Assembly: GCA_964023205.1 (NCBI GenBank)
Contig: OZ026844.1
Coordinates: 24,030,934-24,094,933 of the forward strand
Direction: 5' to 3'
Origin: Lutraria lutraria
Lineage: Eukaryota > Mollusca > Bivalvia > Venerida > Mactridae
Length of the DNA: 64,000 nt
Below the pieces are notes generated by a model. It was not told the DNA's origin. It searched no databases and worked only from the letters and a program-made list of their open reading frames with translations. Position 1 is the stretch's first letter; each line of letters starts with the position of its first letter. The position numbers were made by a program, and so were the translations under genes. Shown piece by piece: positions 46,562 to 58,110 of the stretch.

Positions 46562-48290
46562 ACTTCAGCTCTCCATAGCCGTCACTTGCTCGGTGCAAAT
46601 GAATTTGATGCCGACCAAGTACCATGTTTTTCTACATCCGCCATGCAATTGATAAACTAGTTCCCGTTCTATGTTACTGTGCAGTTCTATGTGAGTTCAG
46701 TTTCCATGAGTACTTTCTGAACTTTGATTAGAAAATAATATTCTTGCCATCTTTCCCTTATTGGAACCTGTTTGGTAGTACCAGTGATATATCAAGGACA
46801 GCATGAAAAGTTCGGATAAAATTTGGAATATCTTATTAGTGCCCTTTTCATAGAGCTCAATGATCATTTACACTTTCTGGCACGTTCTGTCTCACATTAC
46901 AGACAAGCATCTCATTAAGGTACGTCGTCAGGTGATAGATTAACAAGCTATATGTGTAATTATAGACTCACACTTTCATTTACTTCGGTCTTCACTGTTC
47001 CTGAAACCTCTTATTGCTGTCATTAACTTGCTAGACGCGTGACCATAGCAGTAACACTGTCTTCTCTTTCTCCTGTGTTAGCACAGATGTGGCTAGAAGT
47101 GGTGTTATGTAATTGTCCCATGTACAAGTGATGTATCATTGGCAGACGTTTAAAAAAAGTCACGTAGTCGTTAGAGAATGGTCTATTTACCTCGTCAAAA
47201 TTGCCTGAGCTTTTTAAGTAAAAAAATGTAAACGGATAACCACTTCAAATAAACTTCTGAAAGACAGTCGACATGTATGTATTTGTTATCCTGAAGTGAA
47301 GTGGCACTTTAATAAGACAAAGTAGAACATGCTTGTTTTGAAATAAAAACGCCAACTCTTTACAGATTGAATGTACTTTTCAGCGTCTGGACTACGGTTA
47401 TAGAAGTTCTGCTCGGAATATCGTGCAGATGTTCTCTTACAAATTATTCATTATATTGGCTGTTTGACAGTACAGAACATGGGGTAAAGATTCAAACATC
47501 TCTCTGATTGTTGCTAAATATCACTATAGTTTATTTATGACTTGGTGATTCATTTTATTTCTTTAAGGATATGTACGAGGTGCAGACGAGTTCCCGGACT
47601 GGTTTAATTGCTTGATTTTTAATGTCGGTTTAAGTGGAAATTCATTCCAATCATTCATAAAAATGAAATACATGTACAGTCCAACATGTGAACCGAAGCT
47701 TCCTTTGGGAAAGACAAAATGTGACCTTTATTGACATGTGGTGTTTATTCTTAGGCCATTTTGTTATGAATAATCAATGATGTTTTTGTCTTTAATTGGA
47801 GATGGACGCAAACACGAGTTTGACTGAATGTAATACACATGTACTGTTCATTTCTGTATGATGGTAGGAAAAACATGTAAGATTGTAAATGGTTCACATC
47901 CAATAGAAATGGTTTTGTTTTTTATTATAGACATCATTTTTGTTTGAATCCAACAAAGTAAGAACCAGACTTGAACACTGCATTGAAAGGGTTAGTATAA
48001 TGAACATTCTATGAAAGGATTTGATCTAGATTCCAAATTTTATCCGAAATGTTCATGCTATCTTGATGTATCACTAGTATTACCAAACAGGGTTTCAAAA
48101 CGGGGAAATAGTTAGAATATTTCTAATCAAAGTACTGAAAGTATTCATGGACACTGAACTTACATAGATTTACACTGCAATATGGAACGGGAAGTAGTTT
48201 AATAACAGCATGGCGCATGTAGAAAAAGTAGTACTTTGGTCGGCATCAAAATTCGGACGGCAAAGGACGGTTATAGTAAGCTCAGCTTCT
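46562..48290. repeat. Long inverted repeat with about 290-bp arms
   Basis: The left arm (46562-46858) reads GATGCCGACCAAGTACCATG, TTTCTACATCCGCCATGC, CAGTTTCCATGAGTACTTTC, TTGGTAGTACCAGTGATATA, TCGGATAAAATTTGGAAT. The right arm (48007-48290) carries the reverse complement in the same order, diverged by scattered changes. The spacer is about 1.15 kb. Both arms sit between the two direct repeats at 45.5 and 49.0 kb. Confidence 0.88.
47680..47840 (-). repeat. Dispersed repeat family C fragment in the spacer of the inverted repeat
   Basis: Read in reverse it gives ATTCAGTCAAACTCGTGTTT, CATCTCCAATTAAAGAC, CATTGATTATTCATAACA, TGTCAATAAAGGTCACATTT. This matches 41865-42000 and 28990-29060. Confidence 0.7.
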
Positions 48291-48808
48291 AAACATTGAA
48301 GCCTACGTTATTAGCATCAACATTGAAGTACTATTTATTGGAATTGTAGGAATATAAAAGAGAATGACAGCTTGCATACAACTACATGTTACTGATAACG
48401 AAGTCAAATTAAAAACGCTACGTATAGACATATTCGTCAAGATGTAATATGACAATTGAGATGAAACAAGTCTACAGCACGACATATGATGAGTTTAAAT
48501 ATGTCTGCAAAACATAAACTCATATAATATTTCAGTGTATTAGTCAAGAAATTCAAATATAGCATCATTTTAATTTGACATACTCGCAAGAGATGCGAGA
48601 TACAAACAGTCTTTATTGTGTTTTATTTTTAATCTCATTTGTCGAAACACACGAATTATCACGGATAAACATTACAGTTATGCCATTGTTGTCTTCGTCG
48701 CAATCTATTGTTGTGTTATACATGGTATCTTTGGCTTCGTGTCTTTACTCTTAAATGAATAAAATTAATACAGTATCATGTAAATCCAACATTAGAATTC
48801 CAACTCAC

Positions 48809-48915
48809 TTGAAATAACAGAATGATACGATTAGCAAGAAGCGGGGTGTAATGGCCAGTGGGATAGTACCAAATTCATCACCGTACGTCATGGCCAACAC
48901 CATCCTTATCATGAA
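48809..48915 (-). other. Weak candidate exon
   Basis: This minus-strand stretch is GC-richer than its flanks and encodes a hydrophobic segment containing TYGDEFGTIPLAITPRFLLI. It ends at a consensus donor CAA|GTGAGT (48803-48808 on the plus strand). The frame extends upstream without a clear acceptor. No family was recognised. Confidence 0.2.
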
Positions 48916-49033
48916 ACAACTTCCATATTCAGGATGTAAACAAATCCGTAATTTATATTCATTGTGAAAATAGTAATTGATTCTAGTTAGGCGTAATAGT
49001 CGAGTAAGTACTGTAATACACTGTCTCACTTTT

Positions 49034-49533
49034 TCGCGAAAGTGTCTAAGCTCACTTTTGACCCATATTTCTTGGCATGACGTATTAATTATTCAGAAGA
49101 AATTTCTCATTCCATTGGATGATTCAGAGGAAACCCTTCCTTCCATTGGGTGAAATCTACAAGCGTAGACAAAGTAAAACCACGCCAACTTATAGCGAGC
49201 CTGCAACTGTTTAATGTGTACTTCTTGTGGTTGTAAACTTTGTAAAGTTAAAATGTACGAAAATGTATTATTATGCAGTCGAAATAAAGTTATATACCGT
49301 TCTTGACAGAACATTTTACATAGATTGGAATTAATATACAGTAGATATGACTAAATACGTAATTTATTTAGCTGACCTAACATGAACATTTTAAGGCGTG
49401 ACGATAAGTTGTGTTCACACGGTACTATAACGACAATTTAAGAATTTCATAAAAAGTATACTTTTGGTTTCAACAGTGTATGTAACATTAAAGAAACTTC
49501 GCGACTGTCTTTTTAAAAGACATTTCCTGTTTC
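49034..49533 (+). repeat. Right copy of the 0.5-kb direct repeat
   Basis: Pairs with 45516-46025. An extra CTCATTCCATTGGATGATTC stretch near 49107 and a shortened segment near 49395 distinguish it from the left copy. Confidence 0.9.
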
Positions 49534-49706
49534 ACCTTTCCACACGCTTTCACTAAAACATTCACTACCTACTACTCTTTTCTAATGAGCATGTAACCAG
49601 ATATAAACATTTTATTTACACCATAGTAGTTTAGTTAACATCAATTAAAACAAGTTTCATTGTCATGTTATGAGGACATGCAATATCATTTCTAATTGTT
49701 ATGTAC

Positions 49707-50301
49707 TCGGCATGAGAACTTACTTTCTGTATTCGGCATGAGAACTTACTTTCTGTACTCGGCATGAGAACTTACTTTCTGTACTCGGCATGGGAACTTT
49801 CTGTACTCGGCATGAGAACTTTCTGTACTCGGCATGAGAACTTACTTTCTGTACTCGGCATGAGAACTTACTGTATCGGCATGAGAACTTACTTTCTGTA
49901 CTCGGCATGAGAACTTTCTGTACTCGGCATGAGAACTTACTGTACTCGGCATGAGAACTTACTTTCTGTACTCGGCATGAGAACTTACTTTCTGTACTCG
50001 GCATGAGAACTTACTGTATCGGCATGAGAACTTTCTGTACTCGGCATGAGAACTTACTGTACTCGGCATGAGAACTTACTTTCTGTACTCGGCATGAGAA
50101 CTTACTTTCTGTACTCGGCATGAGAACTTACTTTCTGTACTCGGCATGAGAACTTTCTGTACTCGGCATGAGAACATTCTGTACTCGGCATGAGAACTTA
50201 CTTTCTGTACTCGGCATGAGAACTTACTGTACTCGGCATGAGAACTTACTGTACTTGGCATGAGAACTTTCTGTACTCGGCATGAGAACTTACTGTACTC
50301 G
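49707..50301. repeat. Length-alternating minisatellite (22- and 26-bp units)
   Basis: About 25 units carry the constant core TCGGCATGAGAACTT. They are spaced by ACTTTCTGTAC (26-bp units), TCTGTAC or ACTGTAC (22-bp units), and rarer forms such as TGTATCGGCATG. The minus-strand frames over it are repeat by-products. Confidence 0.95.
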
Positions 50302-50577
50302 GGTTTGAATTTGATGTTAATTTGTTCTCAGCTTTATTTCTAGATAATAATCTACATAAAGGAGAAGTGTCTGAATATGTTTACCTAATTTGCGCAAATA
50401 GATATATTTTCTTTTGATTGATGTTTTTCTGTAAATATCGTTCTTCGCATGTTTATATATTTTGTGTGAAAATGTATTAATATATATTTACTATTGCATT
50501 TTTACTTATACTGAGTTTTATGTACATAATCTGCTTCATTGTAAACTTTGTGATATTTTCCTTTTGTTTTGTTCATA

Positions 50578-50949
50578 CAGTATTACAATAAAAATTGATT
50601 ATCCGAACTCGGATTATTTGAATACCTGGTCCCGATTTCCCCCTATAAAAAATCAAATAAGGATTGTTTCTTATTTTTCAGACGTTTATGCAATATAAAC
50701 GCTGAGGCGGGGTTTTGAAAATTTACCGTCTAACAATCAGAATCGTCGTTCCCGATGATCCGCCCTAGGCGGCGGTCTCGGAAGGCCGATCGCATACGAA
50801 AAATAAACGCTCAAATTTTACTACAAAAATTAGAATGAATGTAAATATTGTAAAAGAACCTCGAATATCCCAATGGCGTTATCTGAAACCATGGATTATC
50901 CGAAATAATATTTCGGTCCCGTCGATTTCTGATAATCAAAGTTTTACTG
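50578..50949. mobile_element. pogo/Tigger-like MITE (about 370 bp)
   Basis: Flanked by TA at 50576-50577 and 50950-50951. The left end is CAGTATTACAATAAAAATTG followed by ATTATCCGAA. The right end in reverse complement is CAGTAAAACTTTGATTATCA, followed by a GGTCCCG / CGGGACC match inside both arms. It encodes nothing and contains a GC-rich middle (about 50740-50790). Confidence 0.85.
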
Positions 50950-51143
50950 TATGTATACATCTCTATTCTACTATGCCAACTGTATTATACCATGTATCCT
51001 CTTGGGCCATATGAACAAACTTTCATACTATGTAGATGGATCTTAATCTGTTTCTCTAGCTATAGAAAAGAACACAATGCATTCGTCTGAAAAGTTTTTT
51101 TTCTGTTTCAAAACGCATCTATAGAGAATTTTAAATGAATCTT

Positions 51144-51217
51144 GATTCCGTATTGAATTTATTGAACGAGTTGAATACTGTTTTATTCTACGAGTTCAAT
51201 AAATTCAAGACCGAATC
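51144..51217. repeat. Imperfect hairpin with about 28-bp arms
   Basis: GATTCCGTATTGAATTTATT GAACGAGTT pairs with the reverse complement of the stretch ending at 51217 (TACGAGTTCAATAAATTCAA GACCGAATC), with a few mismatches and a short loop. Confidence 0.75.
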
Positions 51218-51250
51218 TACATGAATTAATATTCTTTTTATCACACACCC

Positions 51251-51865
51251 TGAAAATACGGCGAAAACTAACATGTATACCTGTTTGGCATTGCTACTAA
51301 TAACATAAGACTGACACATGCGTAATAAGGGGCTTTTCTAGACGAATTATACTTATGAGTATTAGTTTATTATAGCTGTTTGCGAGTACATACTGTAGTG
51401 TCTATTACTAGTTGGCTAATCCTGGCCATTTGATTGGCTAATGGTGATGACTGAATCTATTAATAGTTGACAGGTAAGTAAATAATGAAGGCATTCTTAA
51501 TAACTTGTTTTGTGGCTATTTGAAGTTCAATGTGGTTGTATGATAGTGCTCAGATTTATGGTGAATTCGTTAACATTTAGGGTTGATTCTATTTGATTGA
51601 TGTAGGGTATGATATTACCATATGCGTGTGAACTACATGCATTAATTAATTCATTTTTCAAATACTCATTATTGTCATTATAATGTGTATTACTCATATC
51701 GTGTAAAAAATTTATACTCTCATTAATGTAGGACTGAATAAAATATACAGTCAATATCCTTTATGAAAAAAAAACAACTTCATACAAAAAACATAAACCA
51801 ATATGCTTCTTGTAATTCGTCTACCTATAACGTTTTGTTATAGTTTTTCTTGTTAAAACCAGTTA
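51251..51865 (-). repeat. Dispersed repeat family A, copy 4, with a residual 75-codon frame
   Basis: The longest copy, on the minus strand. It includes the A-family core plus the extra end ATTACTAGTTGGCTAATCCT, CATTTGATTGGCTAATGGTG and TTTTCTAGACGAATTATAC. The minus-strand frame 51527-51754 encodes a hydrophilic protein piece (SYINESINFLHDMSNTHYND to INLSTIIQPH). The same residues can be traced, broken by stops, in the 42-kb copy, so the family probably derives from a coding region. I do not recognise the protein. Confidence 0.85.
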
Positions 51866-54327
51866 CATAATATGAAACATCATAAATAATAAATGTGTGA
51901 ACATATCTAACGATGTAAACAGTGTCTTTGCTTACTTATCTGGTTAAAGTCAGTTCAACATTACTCATGTGAAGTTATAATTTTGAAAAACATGTATCAA
52001 TCATGACGTGTACTTCGTGACGTCATTTACATATCATATGCACGGCCGTGCCATATCGTTTTTACGACAGGGCCAAAACGGCACGAGTATGTGAAACAAG
52101 AACCCTATGGAATTTTAAATTTTATGATTCTCTGAACCACCATGACAATATCATTTTAACAGAAATAATTTCATAGGCTAGCTTTTTTGTATTTTGTTTT
52201 TTCATTTCCCATCTATATGTCAATCAACAGCCGACAACAGCAAAGTCTTTATTTAACTCATATACATCCTTAAAAGTTTCTAATTCATCTAATATCTTCT
52301 TAGTTGCAAGAGAAAATCGTTATTTCATTGATACCCATGATATATATAGTCTTATACAGGCCTATAGTAAGTGATTTACTACACCGTAAAGTTGAGTTGT
52401 TCTGTCTAAGTATCACATCTATTTAGGTCACGAACTAACGACAACAAGCAAAATTGGAGACTCGGCTAAGATTTTTTCTTAAAGTTTTGGTACATTCGAT
52501 AATTAAAAGAAAAAGAGTAGTTAAATAATTCACAAGTATTCGCCTGTAATTTGCTTACAACTTTCTGTAGCCGAGATATCAAGGATTTAAGTAAGTCACA
52601 CATGTTTTGAAACTGTAATTTAAAGTCAAATTGTTATATATATATGTTCATTAATGTCTTTGTATTTAGAAATAATTATTGAACTGTATGGGACATAATT
52701 GTCTTCAAATGAAGGAGTATTGGTATGTTATAAGAGACGCCCGTCAAACAGATGTCGTTGTCTAAGAAACGAAATACTTTGAGAACATAACCATTTGTGG
52801 AAAGGTTAATGGAGAATACTGTGCTAACAACGTTTAACAACATGACGTTTTATACATTCGTGCTACGATGCAAATATATATTGTCAGTGAAGCAACTCGC
52901 GAATTGCTGATCAATTATTAGAAACACTCATTGTTACCTTTTCTTCATTTGGATGTAATGGTGTTATGGTTACATAAAGCTCCATAAAACCTTGGAAACA
53001 ATGAAAAATGCATGTCCATTAATGTGTCTGACCAATACTCAAGCTTTGTCGGATACTTTAACGTATCTGGCTTGGATGAAATCGCTAAAATAACGTAAAA
53101 TGATATTTTACTTAATTTACAAAGATTAAATATCATACTTTAATACCAAGCAACAAAAAAGTCTAACCCATCGCTCAAAAAATGGTGTTTTATTGCGATA
53201 AATGCTGCACTCCTTTATCGACTTTTGCTTATCAGCGTTAAACATCTCTAAAGTAATGTGCATTGTATAGGTACGATATGATGCTATTAATTCATTAATG
53301 ACAAAAATTGTTATAAAATCTCTTACTAGACATCAAACATGTATGTGTCATTTTCGAATTAAAATTGCCGTCTTATTTGATGACGGATTTCAAAGCGGTT
53401 TTTGGTGTTTTGTAGCGGAAATGTTAATCTAAGGAACCGTGCCAGAATTTTGATACTTGTTTTCAATTTATATCTATGGAGTATTACGTAATAAACAGCG
53501 GCATTCTGAGTATTGAATTTCTTTAAAGTCAAGTATCTAACGAAAAAACTGAGGCACGGTTCCCTGCTTTATACATTTATAGTCATTTTAAGGCTACTTG
53601 TTGTAATATATTCCAATATACAGAGTAGTTATCTTTGTTCAAAAATTTGTAAATTACGTGCGATGTTGGTTTATAGAAGACCAATCAAATGTAATATTTG
53701 TTTAAAATTATTTTCAATGCACTTTATACAGTGGGTTTATTTTAGTATATAATTATGGTTTAGTTTTTAATTCTATAAACTGGTGAAACTTGATTTGACC
53801 AGACATCCAAGCCAGATACATTAAACGATTTAAAGAATACTAGAGACATTGACATTTGATTACCCTGGTACCTGGTTTTTTTTAATACAATGTGAAGATA
53901 ATCAGAATTTGTTAAGATGGTGAATGCAAAAGCAGGCATGGTTGAGTATTGCGGTATTGTGTAAAATAATGGTTCAATTTGGGACCGAAAGGATTGTCAA
54001 TATTATTGACAATAACATTATGTGTGGATAGTCCTCTTAAGATAATTATTCTTGACTGATTCAAAAGTTTTTCACTTTGACAAATTACGTGTGTTTCAAT
54101 TGTATCGTGAAACTATTGTTGTTTTAATGATCTTGCTGACAATTTGCAAAGTTATTCATTTAAGGATGCGTAATAAATTGGATCAGTGGTCATTAGACAG
54201 GATTCCGACATGTCACGTGAAACACACATCCAGTAAAATTCTGATGATTTGCGAGTTTGTTTCTAAAACAACAACAATAAAGAACAAAAAGTCGATTTTG
54301 GTTGAGACATTGCCCATACATTAATCA
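51866..54327. other. No recognisable gene (2.5 kb)
   Basis: AT-rich. Frames of 60-90 codons have no motif. No repeat was identified. Confidence 0.5.
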
Positions 54328-54552
54328 TGCGTTTGTTTCAATGAGTTTAACATCGTCTTTAATGATATTTCAGTTACATACGGCGGCTTGTTCACCAGTT
54401 TTCTTGGACTTCCTTCAAACTTTTCCATACATGTAGGCAAATCGACATTTTTTTCAAATTTTCAGAGAAGGGTATGACCTATCGTAACAGAGATTCAAAC
54501 GTAGACCGCCTTGTTGCAAATCCAGCACTATTACCACTGGACCTCGACCTTG
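54328..54552 (-). mobile_element. Decayed tRNA-derived SINE
   Basis: TTAATGATATTTCAGTTACA, CGGCGGCTTGTTC, TTCTTGGACTTC and, to the right, GATTCAAACGTAGACCGCCT plus ACCACTGGACCTCGACC follow the same order as the SINE at 39539-39829. The order is body first and remnants of the B and A boxes last, on the minus strand. No target duplication was found. Confidence 0.65.
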
Positions 54553-55107
54553 GACATCAAGCTTGGATTTTGCTTTTCGTGAATACCGCCTGATTCTGCT
54601 TATCATGCGATGAGTTTTAGGAAGGTTTCTGTCTTCTAACTAATTCTTTGCGTGTATTTTAACACCGCTTCCGATTATTTAATAATTGCACTAGTCAGGG
54701 TCACTCAAATAGAAGGGTCTGGAATCACGCTCTTCAGGCGCTTTTCTCTGTTCAAGATATGAATGTGCAGTCCCAAGCTGGGTCCAACTCGTATGGAATG
54801 AGGAACAACAGAACACAAGGCGTTGAATTGAAAATGGGCATTTATTTTTAAAATGCCATAAAATAAAGCTAAATATATGTTATGTTCTGAAATGACATAA
54901 CTGGGCGGACTTAAAACGCCTACCCAATGTACATACAAACAAAACAAACAAAATACAATATTAACGTTTGAATAAACCTGAATAGAAACATATATGGTGT
55001 TAAACAACATGTATACGGATCAGTTAACATTATAAAAATGAACAACATAAATGAGGAGGAGGAGTTGGAGGAGGTGGATAAAAAACCTAATTCGCTGGGA
55101 GTCTACC
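54553..55107. other. No recognisable gene
   Basis: A 101-codon minus-strand frame (54705-55010) has no motif. GGAGGAGGAGTTGGAGGAGG lies at 55055-55074. The TCAGGGTCACTCAA word at 54696 also occurs at 12834. Confidence 0.45.
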
Positions 55108-55245
55108 CTTCAAGACTCATTGATTGCTTGTGCTAAGCCACGTGATATCGTCTAGCTAAAATAAGCGTAAGGCTAACAACCGTATCGGTCGTAACCGACC
55201 GTACTTTAACCATAAATGTAATAAAAGCTTTCCATATATGATATC

Positions 55246-55610
55246 TAGAAGCTGAGGCAGGTACCTAAAACCTTCTTATATTACATAGCATATGAGGTTG
55301 AAATCTGGTAACTAAAACGTTAGTCTTATATTCACAAGATATTAAGACTGGGAACTGGTAACTAAATCCTGTGCATACATTTAAAATGAACAGCAATAAA
55401 ATACAACCGCTGGACTACAGACTGGTGATTAAATTCTGTAAAATGTGATATCTTCCACAATAGGCAGCTGAAACGGGATGCTGGATACCAAATCCTGTTA
55501 AATATATAGCAGCTGAGGCAGGAGACTCCTGTAACTAAATCCCGCTACTAATATATTATCATAAAACACAGCAACTGGGACATAATTAATTAATCAAGTC
55601 CCTTCTTGAG
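55246..55610. repeat. Degenerate tandem array of about 55-65-bp units
   Basis: The words GCTGAGGCAGG, CTGGTAACTAAATCCTGT and ATATATAGCAGCTGAGGCAG or variants recur about six times (for example near 55252, 55305, 55342, 55422, 55467, 55511). Spacing is irregular. Confidence 0.6.
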
Positions 55611-56138
55611 GCCTCATCCAAGTAACTAAGAAATAACTTGTATCTGATGAGACAGACTTTGGTACTTAAAAGTCCTGCTGTAATACACCCTTATCTCTAC
55701 CATCCTATGACTCAGCTGATGCATTAATATCATAAATCTGCAAACAATATGTAAATAATACCCAGCTGCTACAGCCGTAAATGGATGATCTGGGAACCGA
55801 TGCGGTTCCAAAATTAAGTACCAATAATACTGACAACAACTGAAGCATGAGACTTGTAAGTGAAGAACGAGCCCTGATATAGACATATACCACTATAATG
55901 CCACGCTAACTCCTACCTGTGCTTCCATTGTGGCATTGAAAGCCTAAAACATGGTATTTTTTATGATAATGGGTAATGTTAAAACCCTTCATTTGTGACC
56001 TTGGAAGGCCCTTATTGAAACAGCACAGACAGTGGTTGATTACTTTGACGCCCCCTACTATTTATGGTATGTTTCAACATATGCCTATATTTACAAACTA
56101 TGAAATTTGTAATAATATTACTGTTAATCATACATAAC

Positions 56139-56612
56139 TTAACTATTGCATATGGACCGTCTCTGGGCGGCGACCAAGGCAGCTCGAATATTTGATATCA
56201 AACGTAGCTGGCCAGCATGTGATAGGTGACAACCATCAGGACAAACATTCCGTTGTTTGGATTCCATTCATCAAAAACCCTTCATCCACCACAAGTATGA
56301 ACGTTGATGTTCTTTATTGTTCAGCATAGATGATAAAGCCATGTTTAACTCGTCTACTCTGGTGTTGTACCATTCTATGCCCACAGGATACCTAGCATGA
56401 ATTGACGGTGTACACCTGTGTAATACTTGGAGAACTATAACCTTCTTCACTCCTACCAGAAACAGCAGAGTGTCAACCAGGTCAACGATATGTTGAGTGA
56501 CCGCGCGTGGTGTAATGTCTTGTCTATAAATGCTATTCGTACCCACTACCAACACAACAATATCTGGACAAGTTAAATGTTTGTACGGCGCAAAATCGCA
56601 TCCGGCAATAAT
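56139..56612 (-). pseudogene. SGNH/GDSL-type hydrolase domain relic from a mobile element
   Basis: The minus strand from 56612 encodes TCPDIVVLVVGTNSIYRQ (equivalent to block III, G-x-N), a helix-rich middle with LLFLVGVKKVIVLQVLHRC and YNTRVDELNMALSSML, then WWMKGF. Two successive TGA codons (near 56268-56273) interrupt it. The same frame continues to CPDGCHLSHAGQLRLISN, the D-x-x-H catalytic block V, and ends at TAA (56139-56141). The first block with the nucleophilic serine is missing because the frame is closed upstream, so the product would be inactive. SGNH/esterase domains are known in CR1-type LINE ORF1 and in some tyrosine-recombinase retroelements; which one this came from is not resolved. 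Confidence 0.75.
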
Positions 56613-58110
56613 TCAATACTAGAATGTGGCCTATGTAACATTTTTTATCAGGATGTGCAAAGTTTCAGATCAAACGAATTTGTTATTTTGACTTAACTGA
56701 TCCCGAAACTAAAGTGATCATCTACCCATCAAAAATACAAGCCGTTGATGTTTCATGAATCTCATGAATCCGGTCATATGGTTCTACAGTTCACGAGGTA
56801 CTCTATATGTAGTCCCTGTTTCCACCCTAAAATTAAAATCAGGGGAAACTATCATATCGATGTATCAGACGTTGCAAAATCTGCTGGAATGCATTTAAAA
56901 TATTTAAATAAAGTCTCCAAAAATAATATACTCCGTTGTCTGAGGGTACGTTGTCGTAAAAACCTGGTATAACGGTCCCAAACATAGATTTTCAACTGTA
57001 AAGTGACCATCTATATCGAACCATAAAGTGACCGTCTATGTCGAACCAATTAAGTCATCATTTCTCACCTGATCGGACATTTTTTTGTATTGAGCTCCGA
57101 AATCGATACTTAATTAATGACAATTGCGTAAACAAGTCAGTGTCCACGCTCGCGATTATAAAATTAGTCTGTGTGAATATGTTTATAATGTTTTGTTTAT
57201 TTGCGATATGTTGCTAAAATAAATACATCGAAACGTATAAACACCGTGTTCCGTATCTTATAACACGATTAAATGATTATTACAACACACCGACGATCGC
57301 TCCAAAATGTAATAAACACAGCGAATTTCTCTAATAATTTATACATCGAAGTTCATTTAGATCGAACAATTTTTCCTAAGTCCTTTGACATAAAGAGTTT
57401 CGGCTGCATTTTCAAGAGCACGACCATTCGGGCTACCAAATAGCAAGATGCACTAGACTGGACCAGTAAGCTATTGATTGTCGTTCGGACCTGCCTTTAT
57501 GTCGAACCCTGTCGTCACAGTGCCCATATAAATACTAAACTAGTTCTCGTTGTAGCCCACCAGGCAGAGTCAAATTCTCAGTCGACTGAAACCACTTTTA
57601 TTGAAATATTGACACGTTTCTAGTAATTTATAGGTGATTGACATTGACGAGAGGACAACGATATTAAACAGCTACTAGCATTCGGTGAATGTCACGTGAT
57701 CATTGAGACTATTAGCGAGTCCGATTAACAACTTGAACAATACACAGTCTGTATGTACACATGAACACCACTTAAAAGTAGTTTTGCTTCATCCTCAGTA
57801 ATATAACACAATGCTTGATAGTGTACTAAATTCAACGCCATGTTTGTTTACTATAGTAGGATTGGTTTCGGTTCGTTTATTGACAGATGGGCAGATACAT
57901 TCCCGTCGTTGTTTATCGAGCTCGCTTCATTCTTAGACTATAAATAGCGACTGCGTCATCAAGCTAACACTAGTTGGTGTGAGTAACACGTGACCTCGCT
58001 CTATTTCTGTTTTGTTTATATCACCTGATTACCATTGCGGATATTTCGGGCACTATCAGTAATCTGCTTCGGTGCAAGAAGTTGCGATTTTGCATTGCCA
58101 CTTAAAAATA
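56565..58110 (+). repeat. Dispersed repeat family B, block shared with 12-14 kb
   Basis: Same words and orientation as 12076-14130, with an inserted piece near 57932-57995 (TTAGACTATAAATAGCGACT, GCTAACACTAGTTGGTGTGA). In the 12-kb copy that piece lies about 700 bp earlier. The two copies are therefore rearranged relative to each other. Confidence 0.85.

Noticed and set aside
45516..49533. Interpretation of the 0.5-kb direct repeats as a classical LTR pair
   Set aside because: No TGG-type primer-binding site after the left copy, no polypurine tract before the right copy and no target duplication were seen, and divergence between copies is high. Left unclassified.
49707..50301. CRISPR-like look of constant cores with variable spacers
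   Set aside because: The spacers are 7-11 bp variants of one sequence rather than unique spacers, and the genome is clearly animal. It is a minisatellite.
51527..51754. A standalone 75-codon gene
   Set aside because: The frame is part of dispersed repeat family A and is broken in the other copies, so it is described as a repeat-borne relic.
54705..55010. A 101-codon minus-strand frame
   Set aside because: No motif and AT-driven composition. It lies in repeat-like sequence before the 55.1-kb direct repeat.
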